DNA of 64,000 bases. Source: Intestinimonas butyriciproducens (GTDB lineage: Bacteria > Bacillota > Clostridia > Oscillospirales > Butyricicoccaceae). Below the pieces are notes generated by a model. It searched no databases. It was not told the DNA's origin and worked only from the letters and a program-made list of their open reading frames with translations. The stretch spans positions 1 to 64,000 of the forward strand of contig NZ_JACJKW010000010.1 in assembly GCF_016901775.1 (NCBI RefSeq), given 5' to 3'. Positions within the stretch are counted from its first letter, which is position 1. Each line of letters starts with the position of its first letter. Shown here in pieces: positions 48,378 to 57,061 of the stretch. The position numbers and the translations under genes were made by a program.

Positions 48378-49571
48378 ATGGAGTTTCATTTTTTGGATAG
48401 ATTTCAGCAGATGGCTCCGCCGGCCGGCGGCGATGTGCTGAAAATGGCATCGGCCCCCGGGGTGATCCCCTTTTCGGCGGGCAACCCTTCGGCGGAGACC
48501 TTCCCGCTGAAGGAAATGGAGCAGGTGACAAAAGAGCTGTTTGCCCGGCAAGGAGCGGCCGCCCTGTTCCAGTACGGCCTCAGCGAGGGCTATGGTCCTC
48601 TGCGGGAGCTTCTCCAGAACCGGATGGTGGGCAAACACGGCACGGGCCGGGAATTTGACCAGCTGATGGTCACCAGCGGCGGACAGCAGGTCATTCAGCT
48701 GTTCACCCGTCTGATGGTGGAGGCGGGGGATGCTGTGATCGTGGAAGAACCCACCTTTATGGGAGCGCTGAACACCTTCCGCTCTGCCGGTGCCCGCATT
48801 CGGCCGGTGCCCATGGAGCCGGACGGTATGGACCTGGATCGGTTGGAAAACCTGCTGAAAGAAGAAAAGCAGATAAAGTTCATCTATGTGATCACCACCT
48901 TCCAGAACCCCACCGGCTTTTCCACCAGCATGGAAAAGCGGAAGGCTATCTATCAGCTGGCGCAGAAATACGATGTGATGATCCTGGAAGACAATCCTTA
49001 TTTTGAGCTGCGGATCAGCGGAGAATACCAGCCGCCCCTGAAAAGCCTGGATGAAGAGGGCCGGGTGATTTTTGCAGGGTCTCTTTCCAAGATATTGTCT
49101 CCTGGCGTGCGTCTGGGTTACGCCCAGGCCCACAAGGATGTGATCGCCCGTATGACAATGTTGAAACAGGCCGGGGATGTCCATTCCAACCTGTTTTTCC
49201 AGGCGGTGGCGGCGGAGTATTTTGCCCGGTACGATCTGGATGCCCATATTTCTGCCTGCACAGCTCTTTATAAGGAAAAGCGGGACCGGATGCTGTCGCT
49301 GCTGGAAAAGAATCTTCCGGAAGGGGTCACATTCTCCCGGCCGGAAGGGGGCCTGTTTGTCTGGCTCCAGCTGCCGGAGGGGCTGGATGGGACAGATCTT
49401 GCGGCCCGCTGCGCCCAGAACAAGGTGGCCGTGGTGCCGGGGGCTGTTTTTCTGGCTGACAGCACACAGGTTTCGGCCGGTGTGCGGCTGAACTATTCCA
49501 CCCCCAGCCATGAGCAGATCGACAGAGGCGTGGAAATACTGGCAGGATGTGTCAGAGAGATCATGGGTTAG
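48378..49571 (+). CDS. PLP-dependent aminotransferase, class I/II (2-aminoadipate transaminase-like)
   Basis: A 397-residue fold-type I aminotransferase. Marks are ISFSAGNPSAETFP-like opening, QYGLSEGYGPLRELL, TSGGQQVIQL, ITTFQNPTGF and the Schiff-base lysine in AGSLSKILSPGVRLGY. This resembles LysN/MocR-domain transaminases acting on aromatic or aminoadipate-type substrates; no DNA-binding domain is attached. AAGGAGGAAAGG precedes the ATG. It lies 13 bases upstream of trpS, so a role with aromatic amino acids is possible but unproven. Confidence 0.88.
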   Translation: MEFHFLDRFQQMAPPAGGDVLKMASAPGVIPFSAGNPSAETFPLKEMEQVTKELFARQGAAALFQYGLSEGYGPLRELLQNRMVGKHGTGREFDQLMVTSGGQQVIQLFTRLMVEAGDAVIVEEPTFMGALNTFRSAGARIRPVPMEPDGMDLDRLENLLKEEKQIKFIYVITTFQNPTGFSTSMEKRKAIYQLAQKYDVMILEDNPYFELRISGEYQPPLKSLDEEGRVIFAGSLSKILSPGVRLGYAQAHKDVIARMTMLKQAGDVHSNLFFQAVAAEYFARYDLDAHISACTALYKEKRDRMLSLLEKNLPEGVTFSRPEGGLFVWLQLPEGLDGTDLAARCAQNKVAVVPGAVFLADSTQVSAGVRLNYSTPSHEQIDRGVEILAGCVREIMG

Positions 49572-49584
49572 GATGTGAAAAATA

Positions 49585-50634
49585 ATGATGGAAGAAAAAA
49601 TAGAACAGAAACAGGAAACCCAGGCCCAGCAGGCTCCCCGGCCCAAAACGGTGTTCAGCGGCGTGCAGCCCTCGGGTAAGCTGACCTTGGGCAATTATCT
49701 GGGAGCCATGGGCAACTGGGTGGCTTTGCAGGAGGAAAACCGGTGCATTTTCAGCGTGGTGGATCTTCATTCCATCACGGTGCGCCAGGAGCCGGCGGCC
49801 CTTCGCCGTCAGACCCTGGAGGTGCTGGCCCAGTATATGGCCTGCGGCATCGATCCGGAAAAAAGCCTTCTGTTTATCCAGAGCCATGTGTCGGCCCATG
49901 CCGAGCTCTCCTGGGTGCTCAACTGCTATACCATGTTCGGCGAATTGTCCCGCATGACCCAATTCAAGGATAAATCCAAAAGCCATGCCGATAATGTGAA
50001 TGCGGGATTGTTTACCTATCCTGTGCTCATGGCTTCCGATATTCTGCTGTATCAGACCGATTTTGTGCCGGTGGGGCAGGATCAGAAACAGCATGTGGAG
50101 ATTGCACGGGATATTGCCGAGAGATTCAACGGCATTTACGGCAATGTGTTCACCGTGCCCGAGCCCCGCATTGCGGGAACCGGCGCCAAAATCATGTCCC
50201 TGGCCGATCCCACAAAGAAGATGAGCAAATCGGACAAAAACCAAAATGCCTTTGTGCTTCTGATGGACAAGCCCGAGGACATCATGCGGAAATTCAAGCG
50301 GGCCGTCACCGACTCCGGCAGCGAAGTGCGCCGGGGAGAGGGAAAGCACGGAGTGAACAACCTGATCGCCATTTACAGCGCGGCCGTAGGCTGTACGCCG
50401 GAAGAAACCGAAGAACGCTTTGCCGGCAAGGGCTATGGCGACTTTAAAAAAGCGGTGGGCGAAGCGGTGGTGGAAGTGCTGCGCCCGGTGCGGGAAAAAA
50501 CAGAAGATCTCCTGCGCAACAAGGATTATCTGGAAAAGGTTTATACCCAGGGCGCAGAAAATGCGTCCCGCATTGCCGGGCGCACCCTGGAAAAGGTCTA
50601 TAAAAAAGTCGGGTTTATCAAGAAACCCTTCTGA
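49585..50634 (+). CDS. trpS: Tryptophanyl-tRNA synthetase
   Basis: A 349-residue class I aminoacyl-tRNA synthetase that charges tRNA-Trp. The HIGH-equivalent is PSGKLTLGNYLGA (about 29-41) and the KMSKS loop is KKMSKSDKN (about 212-220); DFVPVGQDQKQHVEIARDIAERFN is the substrate-pocket stretch. About 20 extra residues precede the core. ATG 49585 and 49588 are both usable. No T-box leader was seen; it is co-transcribed from the upstream aminotransferase. Confidence 0.95.
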   Translation: MMEEKIEQKQETQAQQAPRPKTVFSGVQPSGKLTLGNYLGAMGNWVALQEENRCIFSVVDLHSITVRQEPAALRRQTLEVLAQYMACGIDPEKSLLFIQSHVSAHAELSWVLNCYTMFGELSRMTQFKDKSKSHADNVNAGLFTYPVLMASDILLYQTDFVPVGQDQKQHVEIARDIAERFNGIYGNVFTVPEPRIAGTGAKIMSLADPTKKMSKSDKNQNAFVLLMDKPEDIMRKFKRAVTDSGSEVRRGEGKHGVNNLIAIYSAAVGCTPEETEERFAGKGYGDFKKAVGEAVVEVLRPVREKTEDLLRNKDYLEKVYTQGAENASRIAGRTLEKVYKKVGFIKKPF

Positions 50635-50652
50635 TGGGAGCTTTGAATAGAA

Positions 50653-51762
50653 ATGATAGACAATAGTGTTTTGATCACATCCTTTTTTGCCTTCAGTGTG
50701 GCGCTGGCCATTTCTTTTGCCATGACGCCCATTGTCAAGCTGTTTGCCAAAAAGGTAGGGGCCATCGATGTGCCCAAAGACGCCAGGCGGATGCACAAGG
50801 TGCCCATTCCCCGGCTGGGAGGCCTGGCTATTTTCCTGGGTTTCCTCATCAGTATTCTGCTGTTCGGCCGTATCGATCCCCAGATGAAATCCATTTTGCT
50901 GGGTGCGGTGTTCATCGTCATGCTGGGTGTGGTGGATGATATCCACCCCCTCAAACCGCTGGTGAAGTTCGGCGGTCAGATCGTGGCGGCTCTGATCCCG
51001 GTACTGTCCGGTGTTGTGGTGCAGCGGCTGATGAATCCCTTTGGCGACGGGAAGTATTTTGAACTGGGGCTTCTGGCTGTGCCTCTGACGGTGATCTGGA
51101 TTGTGGGCGTCACCAACGCCGTCAACATGATCGACGGTCTGGACGGTCTGGCCGTGGGCGTTTCCACCATCGCCACCGTGACGGTGTTCACCATTGCCGT
51201 GCTGGTCAGCGAAAGCTATATCGCCGTGACCATGGCCGCTCTGGCCGGCGCCTGCATGGGCTTCATGCCCTATAACATGAACCCTGCCAAGATCTTCATG
51301 GGGGATACCGGCTCCATGTTTCTGGGATATTTGCTGGCCACCATCTCCATCCAGGGCCTGTTCAAGTTTTATGTGGGCATTTCCTTTGCCGTGCCCTTTA
51401 TCATCCTGGGGCTGCCCATCTTCGATACCACTTTTGCCATCATCCGCCGGCTGCTGAAGGGCCAGAGCCCCATGCACGCCGACCGGGGCCATGTGCATCA
51501 CCGGCTTATCGATATGGGCTTTGACCAGAAGCAGTCGGTTGCTATTCTGTATATGCTCTCGGTGGTGCTGGGCCTGTCCGCTGTGGTGCTGGCCACCAGC
51601 GGTGAGGTGAAGATCATCATCCTGGCCGTGGCCATTCTGGCTTCGGTGCTCATCGGCCTGAGCGTCACCGGCCACGATCAGAAAAAGGAAAAAGAGCAGC
51701 TGGAAAAAGAGCAGGACGAGGGGACGGACGACGCCCCGGGAAGCGAGGAAAAGCATGGATAA
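50653..51762 (+). CDS. tagO: Undecaprenyl-phosphate N-acetylglucosaminyl-1-phosphate transferase (TagO/WecA-like)
   Basis: A 369-residue membrane enzyme with about ten helices that would load GlcNAc-1-phosphate on undecaprenyl phosphate, starting teichoic acid or other glycopolymers. Family motifs: VVDDIHPLKPLVKFGGQ, NAVNMIDGLDGLA, MGDTGSMFLGY, and the cytoplasmic HADRGHVHHRLIDMG. The tail is charged and unstructured. It overlaps the UDP-GlcNAc 2-epimerase gene by 8 bases, so the two are coupled. Confidence 0.92.
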   Translation: MIDNSVLITSFFAFSVALAISFAMTPIVKLFAKKVGAIDVPKDARRMHKVPIPRLGGLAIFLGFLISILLFGRIDPQMKSILLGAVFIVMLGVVDDIHPLKPLVKFGGQIVAALIPVLSGVVVQRLMNPFGDGKYFELGLLAVPLTVIWIVGVTNAVNMIDGLDGLAVGVSTIATVTVFTIAVLVSESYIAVTMAALAGACMGFMPYNMNPAKIFMGDTGSMFLGYLLATISIQGLFKFYVGISFAVPFIILGLPIFDTTFAIIRRLLKGQSPMHADRGHVHHRLIDMGFDQKQSVAILYMLSVVLGLSAVVLATSGEVKIIILAVAILASVLIGLSVTGHDQKKEKEQLEKEQDEGTDDAPGSEEKHG

Positions 51763-52915
51763 GATCAAAGTGATGTCGGTTTTCGGCACCCGGCCGGAAG
51801 CCATCAAAATGGCGCCTCTGGTGAAGGAACTGGAGAGCCGGGAGGAAGTGGAAAGCATTGTTTGCGTCACCGCCCAGCACCGGGAAATGCTGGATCAGGT
51901 GCTGGAGGCTTTCCAGATCGTCCCGGACTATGATCTGGATATTATGGAGCCTTCCCAGACATTGATGCGCATCACCGTCAAAGCCCTCACCGGCCTGGGA
52001 GATGTGCTGGAAAAGGCAAAGCCCGATCTGGTGCTGGTCCATGGCGATACCTCCACCACCTTTGTGGCGGCTCTGGCTTCTTTCTATGCCAAGGTAAAAG
52101 TGGGCCATGTGGAAGCGGGACTGCGGACCTTTGACAAATATTCCCCCTTCCCGGAAGAGATGAACCGGACCCTGACCACCGATATTGCCGATCTGCATTT
52201 TGCACCCACCAAGGCCAATGTGGCAAACCTCCATCGGGAGGGTGTGGAGAAAAATGTCTATATCACCGGCAATACCGTCATTGACGCGCTGAAAACCACA
52301 GTGCGGGACAGTTACACCTTCCAGTGCCAGCGGCTCAATGAGATCGACTATCAGAAGGAGCGGGTGGTGCTGCTCACAGCCCATCGCCGGGAAAACTACG
52401 GCGAACCCTTCCAGAATATCATGGACGCCGTGCGTATGGTGGCGGAGAAAGAGCCGGATGTGCGCTTTGTCTATCCGGTGCATCTCAGCCCCTATGTGCA
52501 GCAGATGGCCCGGGACAACCTGGGGAATATACCTAATGTGGACCTGGTGGAGCCGTTGGGCGTGATGGATATGCATAACCTGATGGAGCGGGCCACCTTG
52601 GTGATGACCGATTCCGGCGGTATCCAGGAGGAAGCGCCTTCCCTGGGCAAGCCGGTGCTGGTGCTGCGCCGGGAGACCGAGCGGCCCGAGGCTGTGGAGG
52701 CCGGCACAGTGCGTATGGCCGGCGTGGAAGCCAAAGAAATTGCAGAGAAAGCATTGAAATTGCTGAACGATCCGGAGGAATACGGCAAAATGGCCCGGGC
52801 AGTCAACCCCTATGGAGACGGTGAGGCCTGCCGCCGCATTGCCGATGCGATTTTGTATGCCTTTGGAAAAGCAAATCAGCCCCCCGAGGATTTTACGCCG
52901 GGCACCGAGGAATAA
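51755..52915 (+). CDS. mnaA: UDP-N-acetylglucosamine 2-epimerase (non-hydrolysing)
   Basis: A 386-residue GT-B fold epimerase interconverting UDP-GlcNAc and UDP-ManNAc for wall polymer synthesis. FGTRPEAIKMAPLV (8-21), VHGDTSTTFVAAL, TAHRRENYGEPF, TDSGGIQEEAPSLGKPVL and RRETERPE are all family motifs. Coupled to tagO, which makes a ManNAc-GlcNAc linkage unit the likely product path. The next gene starts 9 bases later. Confidence 0.94.
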   Translation: MDKIKVMSVFGTRPEAIKMAPLVKELESREEVESIVCVTAQHREMLDQVLEAFQIVPDYDLDIMEPSQTLMRITVKALTGLGDVLEKAKPDLVLVHGDTSTTFVAALASFYAKVKVGHVEAGLRTFDKYSPFPEEMNRTLTTDIADLHFAPTKANVANLHREGVEKNVYITGNTVIDALKTTVRDSYTFQCQRLNEIDYQKERVVLLTAHRRENYGEPFQNIMDAVRMVAEKEPDVRFVYPVHLSPYVQQMARDNLGNIPNVDLVEPLGVMDMHNLMERATLVMTDSGGIQEEAPSLGKPVLVLRRETERPEAVEAGTVRMAGVEAKEIAEKALKLLNDPEEYGKMARAVNPYGDGEACRRIADAILYAFGKANQPPEDFTPGTEE

Positions 52916-52924
52916 GGGAGACCC

Positions 52925-53713
52925 ATGAAAAAGGGGAAAATGGCTCAGGCGGTGGCGGCCGTCACCGCCTTGCTGCTGGTAGCGGTGCTCATCAGCTTCT
53001 ATCTTTCTATGGTGGAGATGGAACCGGCCGGGACGATCACCCTTCCTTCTTCCCAAGGTTCTGTTTCTGCCGATCCGGACAAATTGGGGGAAAATGGGCC
53101 GTTGGTGGACGGGGTGCAGGTGAATGAGTCCAATGTTCTTTCTGTCATTGCCGCGCTGCACCGGCCCAAGGAATACACCTATGAGCTGGAGAGTACCCTT
53201 TCCTATCACAGCGCAGAGGATGTGCTGCGCATCAAAGGGGCCGTGCAAGGCCGCCGCAGTCATATCCAGCAGCTTTCGGAAGGCGGATATGTGGAAAAGG
53301 AGATCATTATTGCGCCCTCCGGTTATTATGCCTGGCGCAGCGGACAGGTCAATCCCTATGTGGGGACACTGGGACAGAGCCTTCCTCAGGATGGGGAACT
53401 CACCGCATTTTATGATGATGCCAGCCGGGTGCCCACTTATGAATCGGTACTGGAGCTGGATCCGTCGCAGATCCTGGAAGCCGGATATGTGGAAAAGGAT
53501 GGAGAAGCCTGCATTTATGTGAAGGTGGAAAACGCTCTGGCCGGTACCCAGGACAGCTATTATATCGCCGTTTCCAATGGCCTTTTGTACCGGGCGGAAA
53601 GTGAGAAAAAAGGCATGACCACCTATTCCATGAAGATGATCCGGGTCACAGTGGAGGATGTGCCTGAGAGCCGGTTTCAGCTGCCCAATGGTCAGATCGT
53701 GGAAGAGGAGTAA
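52925..53713 (+). CDS. Membrane-anchored extracellular protein of unknown function
   Basis: A 262-residue protein with an N-terminal anchor or signal (MAQAVAAVTALLLVAVLISFYLSMV, about 6-30), then a soluble, mostly beta body (YTYELESTLSYHS, RSHIQQL, EKEIIIAPSGYYAWRSG) and a C-terminal RVTVEDVPESRFQLP. The body recalls LolA/outer lipoprotein-like or germination-type secreted folds, but no family was recognised. It is the last gene of the aminotransferase-trpS-tagO-mnaA run and is followed by element C. Confidence 0.65.
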   Translation: MKKGKMAQAVAAVTALLLVAVLISFYLSMVEMEPAGTITLPSSQGSVSADPDKLGENGPLVDGVQVNESNVLSVIAALHRPKEYTYELESTLSYHSAEDVLRIKGAVQGRRSHIQQLSEGGYVEKEIIIAPSGYYAWRSGQVNPYVGTLGQSLPQDGELTAFYDDASRVPTYESVLELDPSQILEAGYVEKDGEACIYVKVENALAGTQDSYYIAVSNGLLYRAESEKKGMTTYSMKMIRVTVEDVPESRFQLPNGQIVEEE

Positions 53714-53773
53714 CGGTTCTTCCGGTGTTTTTGCAAGATCTTGATTGCCATGAAAGAGTCGGTTATGTATATG

Positions 53774-53797
53774 GCCCCGGCGATACTGCCGGGGCTG
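53774..53797 (+). terminator. Terminator hairpin, left copy flanking element C
   Basis: GCCCCGGC-GATACT-GCCGGGGC followed by TG; exact copy of 53981-54004. No T-run on this side. Confidence 0.75.
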
Positions 53798-53800
53798 GGT

Positions 53801-53974
53801 GCATCGAAAAAAGTGTGAGAACCACTTTTTTCGGATTTTTGCAAGGGTCTGCGTGCACGCCTTGGGCGCACACTGGCCCCTTGAGAAGTGCAAAAAGCCA
53901 CGCGCAGGTCGCGACTTTTTGCGAATCCATAGGGAGAGGACGAACGGTTTCTTTTCGTATATGGATTTTCGAGA
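53801..53974 (-). mobile_element. Terminator-flanked repeat element, copy C (reverse orientation)
   Basis: About 174 bp with eroded ends (GCATCGAAAA and ATTTTCGAGAG). Read on the minus strand it has hairpin 1 with arms GCAAAAAGTCGCG and CGTGGCTTTTTGC around ACCTGCG, hairpin 2 (AAGGGGCCAGTGTGCGCC then GGCGTGCACGC), and the terminal palindrome near CGAAAAAAGTGG. It is the most diverged copy, with changes in the CCTACCCCTCATC block. It separates the trpS-tagO operon from the third MATE gene. Confidence 0.72.
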
Positions 53975-53980
53975 GTTTAT

Positions 53981-54009
53981 GCCCCGGCGATACTGCCGGG
54001 GCTGTTTTT
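53981..54009 (+). terminator. Terminator hairpin, right copy flanking element C
   Basis: GCCCCGGC-GATACT-GCCGGGGC-TG-TTTTT. Confidence 0.85.
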
Positions 54010-54042
54010 GAGTCAGATTGTTTTGGGGGACAACAGAACACA

Positions 54043-55419
54043 ATGACAAATGACATGACAAAAGGCAGCCCCATGAGGCTGCTGCTGGCCTTTTCCATTC
54101 CTCTTTTTATCGGGAATGTGTTTCAGCAATTTTACAGCATGGCCGATACGGTGATCGTGGGACGCACCATTGGCGTGCAGGCTTTGGCGGCGGTAGGAGC
54201 TACCGGTGCCATATCCTTTTTGATCCTGGGCTTTGCCCAGGGGCTGACCAGCGGCTTTTCGGTGATGGCAGCCCAATGCTTTGGCGCAGGAGAAGAGGAA
54301 CGGCTTCGGGACAGTGTGGCCACTTCCGTTTTGCTGTGTGTGGGAAGTACTTTGGTCATCACCGTTTTGGCGGTGGTCACCGCCCGGCCGCTGCTGGAAG
54401 TGATGAATACTCCGGGAGATATCATCGACGATGCCTGGCGGTATATTGTGGTGATCTATTACGGTATTGGCGCCGCCATTTTTTATAATATGATCTCCGG
54501 CATTATCCGGGCGGTGGGAGACAGCCGCACGCCGCTGTATTTTCTCGTCATCGCCTGCATCATCAACATTATTCTGGACTACGCTTTTATCACCTTTTTC
54601 GGCATGGGCGTGGCCGGAGCTGGTTGGGCTACGGTCATTGCCCAGCTTCTGGCCGGACTGATGTGCCTTTTTTATGTGAAGCTCCGGTTCCCTGTGCTGC
54701 ACCTGAAAAAACAGAACTGGCATTGGGACAAAGGCTTTGCCTGGCAGCATCTGCGGGTAGGGTTGCCCATGGCTTTTCAGTTTTCCATCACAGCGGTGGG
54801 GGTCATGGTGCTGCAAACGGCCCTCAATGGCTTCGGGTCTACGGCGGTGGCCGGGTTTACCGCCGCCACCAAAATCGAGAATCTGGCTACCCAGGCTTTG
54901 GTGACACTGGGGGCGGCCATGGCCACCTATGCGGCGCAGAATTATGGCGCGGGGCAACCCCGGCGTATTCGTCAGGGCGTGCGGGCCAGCGGAAAACTGG
55001 CTCTGGTGTTCAGTCTGGTGGGCGGAGCTCTGGTGATGATTTTCTGCAAGGGACTGGTAAGCCTTTTCCTGGGAGAAAACGACGGCGCTGTAACGGCCTA
55101 TGCCCAGACCTATCTGAACATCGTAGGGCCATTCTTCTTCATTCTGGGGCTGCTGTTTATTTTCCGCAATACCTTGCAGGGAATGGGATTCGGAGGCATT
55201 CCTCTGCTGGCCGGTGTCAGTGAGTTGGTAGTTCGTGTGGCGGCGGCCATGTGGCTGGCCGATGCCTGGGGATTTGACGGTGTGTGTGCGGCAAGCTCCA
55301 TTGCCTGGGTACTGGCCACCGCTCTTTTGCTGGGTGGCTATGTTGTCATTTTGAATAAAGTGGAACGGTATCCGGCCCAATATGGCCGTATGCCTGCAAA
55401 CAAGGAGGAGCAGGAATGA
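54043..55419 (+). CDS. MATE-family efflux transporter (third of three)
   Basis: A 458-residue MatE transporter with about twelve helices, beginning MTNDMTKGSPMRLLLAFSIPLFIGN, with SMADTVIVGRTIGVQALAAVGA and VTLGAAMATYAAQNYGAG in later helices. GGGGGA lies 12 bases before ATG 54043; ATG 54055 is an alternative. A much longer in-frame extension runs through element C and was rejected. Its stop overlaps the next GNAT gene by ATGA. Confidence 0.92.
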   Translation: MTNDMTKGSPMRLLLAFSIPLFIGNVFQQFYSMADTVIVGRTIGVQALAAVGATGAISFLILGFAQGLTSGFSVMAAQCFGAGEEERLRDSVATSVLLCVGSTLVITVLAVVTARPLLEVMNTPGDIIDDAWRYIVVIYYGIGAAIFYNMISGIIRAVGDSRTPLYFLVIACIINIILDYAFITFFGMGVAGAGWATVIAQLLAGLMCLFYVKLRFPVLHLKKQNWHWDKGFAWQHLRVGLPMAFQFSITAVGVMVLQTALNGFGSTAVAGFTAATKIENLATQALVTLGAAMATYAAQNYGAGQPRRIRQGVRASGKLALVFSLVGGALVMIFCKGLVSLFLGENDGAVTAYAQTYLNIVGPFFFILGLLFIFRNTLQGMGFGGIPLLAGVSELVVRVAAAMWLADAWGFDGVCAASSIAWVLATALLLGGYVVILNKVERYPAQYGRMPANKEEQE

Positions 55420-55874
55420 AGCTGCGGGAATACCGGCCGGAGGATTGCACACGGCTGATGGATCTGTTTTGGGACTCGGTGCATGGGGCTGCTTGCCGGG
55501 ATTATACCCCGGCCCAGCTGGATGCCTGGGCTCCCCGGGAAATGGACGAAGAGCGCTGGGGCAGAATCTTTTCCCACCACCGCACCTTTGTGGTGGAGGA
55601 AGGGGAAAAAATCTGGGGATTTGCCACTTTGGACGGGGATTATTTCGATCATCTTTTTGTCAGCAGCACGGCTCAAAGGCGGGGCGTGGCCAGGTGCCTG
55701 GCCGATCGGATCGAGCAGACCGCCAAAGAACAGGGCTTTTCCTGTATTTCGGTGCACGCTTCCCTCACGGCCCGGCCTTTTTTTGAGAAACGGGGCTATC
55801 GGATGCTGAAAGAGCAGCAGGTGGAGCGCCGGGGCCAGCGGCTGACCAATTTTGTGATGGAAAAGGATCTGTAA
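55416..55874 (+). CDS. GNAT-family N-acetyltransferase (YafP-like)
   Basis: A 152-residue GNAT enzyme with the acetyl-CoA loop SSTAQRRGVARCLADRI (about 87-103) and the C-terminal SVHASLTARPFFEKRGYR segment, close to the YafP/ElaA-like group. ATGA overlap with the MATE gene and a shared ribosome site (AAGGAGGAGCAGG) show coupling. A transporter-acetyltransferase pair could act on the same toxic amine; this is inference. Confidence 0.85.
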   Translation: MKLREYRPEDCTRLMDLFWDSVHGAACRDYTPAQLDAWAPREMDEERWGRIFSHHRTFVVEEGEKIWGFATLDGDYFDHLFVSSTAQRRGVARCLADRIEQTAKEQGFSCISVHASLTARPFFEKRGYRMLKEQQVERRGQRLTNFVMEKDL

Positions 55875-55876
55875 AC

Positions 55877-55902
55877 AAAAAGGCCCCCAAAGGGCCTTTT
55901 TT
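55877..55902 (+). terminator. Terminator, left copy flanking element D
   Basis: AAAAAGGCCCCCAAAGGGCCTTTTTT immediately after the GNAT stop. Confidence 0.85.
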
Positions 55903-55907
55903 CATAC

Positions 55908-56080
55908 TGTCAAGAAATTTATGCAGCAAAAAAACTATCTGCCCTACCCCTCATCAATCTGTAAAAAACGGCGACCTGTGCGTCGGTTTTTACACCTCTC
56001 AAGGGGCAAGTGTGCGCCAAAGGCGTGCATGCAGACCCTTGCAGAAGCTCGAAAAAGTGGTTTCAACCACTTTTTCGATA
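55908..56080 (+). mobile_element. Terminator-flanked repeat element, copy D
   Basis: A 173-bp copy with ends TGTCAAG and TTCGATA, in the same orientation as copy B. Hairpin 1 has arms GTAAAAAACGGCG and CGTCGGTTTTTAC around ACCTGTG. The second pair is T-A where the other copies have C-G, a compensatory change. Hairpin 2 is AAGGGGCAAGTGTGCGCC-AAA-GGCGTGCATGC with AGACCCTT closing. The terminal palindrome TCGAAAAAGTGG/CCACTTTTTCGA is perfect. Flanked on both sides by the GNAT gene's terminator. Confidence 0.78.
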
Positions 56081-56084
56081 TTCT

Positions 56085-56109
56085 AAAAAAGGCCCCAAAG
56101 GGCCTTTTT
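56085..56109. terminator. Terminator, right copy flanking element D
   Basis: AAAAAAGGCCCCAAAGGGCCTTTTT, differing from 55877-55902 by one C in the stem; also serves the convergent small-protein operon. Confidence 0.85.
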
Positions 56110-56110
56110 G

Positions 56111-56416
56111 TCAAAATCCCAGCAGAAGCAGAGCCCCTACAATGAGCAAAGTATCCGCCAGATTGGATTTTTCACCGTTTTCATCGGTATCCGCCAACAG
56201 GAAATAGACCAGCACCAAGAGCAAAATGGTGTCGCTGTCCAGCTCCGGCAGCTTGATGCGTTGGCCCAGACTTCCCAGCAGGCCGCTTTTTCTGGGCGGC
56301 TTATTTTCCGGTCGGACTTGGGGCTCGGGAGCGGAGGAGGGCGGTGGAGGAGGCATTTGAGCCGCCTGAGGGAAGAAGGCTTCAAAACCATCTCCCTGAA
56401 AATAGCGGTCATACAT
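56111..56416 (-). CDS. Small proline-rich membrane protein of unknown function
   Basis: A 101-residue protein: a short aromatic start (YDRYFQGDGFEAFF), a proline tract (MPPPPPSSAPEP, about 21-32), a basic linker, then a C-terminal region with two hydrophobic stretches (DTILLLVLVYFLLAD, TLLIVGALLLLGF). AAAGGAGATG precedes the start. It is the last gene of a three-gene operon of small unknown proteins. Function not known. Confidence 0.72.
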   Translation of the reverse strand: MYDRYFQGDGFEAFFPQAAQMPPPPPSSAPEPQVRPENKPPRKSGLLGSLGQRIKLPELDSDTILLLVLVYFLLADTDENGEKSNLADTLLIVGALLLLGF

Positions 56417-56420
56417 GGGC

Positions 56421-56987
56421 TCATCTCCTTTCCAGCCCGCCCAGGGCTTCTTGGGCTGCCCGGGCCAGATTGGCCATTTTCACCGCCCGGTCGATGTCCG
56501 GTGCCCGCCGCTGCCCCAGATAGGGCTTGAGGGCCCGCAGCAGATTGACCTTTTCCGGCTTGAGATAATTGGCGTCGCCGGAAAAAGCCATCATCAGCCG
56601 GGGGAGCAGGGCCGGATCCATTCCCCTTTGTTTTTCCGTGTTTTCTTCGGCGGAGGAAGAGCCCTTTCCAAACAGCGAGAACAAAGAGGAAAGATCCAGA
56701 CCTCCTTCTTTTTTTTGCTCATTTCCGGCAGGCGGGGAAGAAAGGCTCTTTCCCAAAGAGGCCAGAAGAGAAGAGAGATCCCCGCTTTTTGGTTCCTCGG
56801 ATGGGGGCTTGGGTGTTTGCGCCGGAGAAGGAAACAGGGCTCCCAGCCCTCCAAAGTCAGGGGATGGGCTGGGGGCAGCATCCTGTTTTTGCAGCGCCGG
56901 AGCCAGGCCGGCGGCCAGATCGGTGACTTTTTTCATGCTTTCCGGATCGGAAAACAGTTTTTGAAGGGCATCCTGGATGTCGGCCAT
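56421..56987 (-). CDS. Low-complexity protein of unknown function, middle gene of trio
   Basis: A 188-residue protein. A helical N-terminus (MADIQDALQKLFSDPESMKKVTDLA) resembles the start of the next-upstream protein (KVLMASPQGAKIVKSLD). A serine/proline-rich linker follows (about 35-120) with repeats like SLLASLGKS and SLFSLFGKGS, and a helical C-terminus (PDIDRAVKMANLARAAQEAL). AAAGGACGG precedes the ATG. It is co-transcribed with its neighbours (4-base gap downstream, 74 bases upstream). Confidence 0.7.
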   Translation of the reverse strand: MADIQDALQKLFSDPESMKKVTDLAAGLAPALQKQDAAPSPSPDFGGLGALFPSPAQTPKPPSEEPKSGDLSSLLASLGKSLSSPPAGNEQKKEGGLDLSSLFSLFGKGSSSAEENTEKQRGMDPALLPRLMMAFSGDANYLKPEKVNLLRALKPYLGQRRAPDIDRAVKMANLARAAQEALGGLERR

Positions 56988-57061
56988 GGGTTCCGTCCTT
57001 TCTCCGCCCTTTCAGGAAAACACCCAGGCGGCCGGCGCGGAAGGCCGCCTGGGAGCAAAAG

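Noticed and set aside
53725-54042. N-terminal extension of the third MATE protein through element C.
   Set aside because: The extension crosses two terminator copies and the element; MATE proteins start close to the MTxGxP segment.
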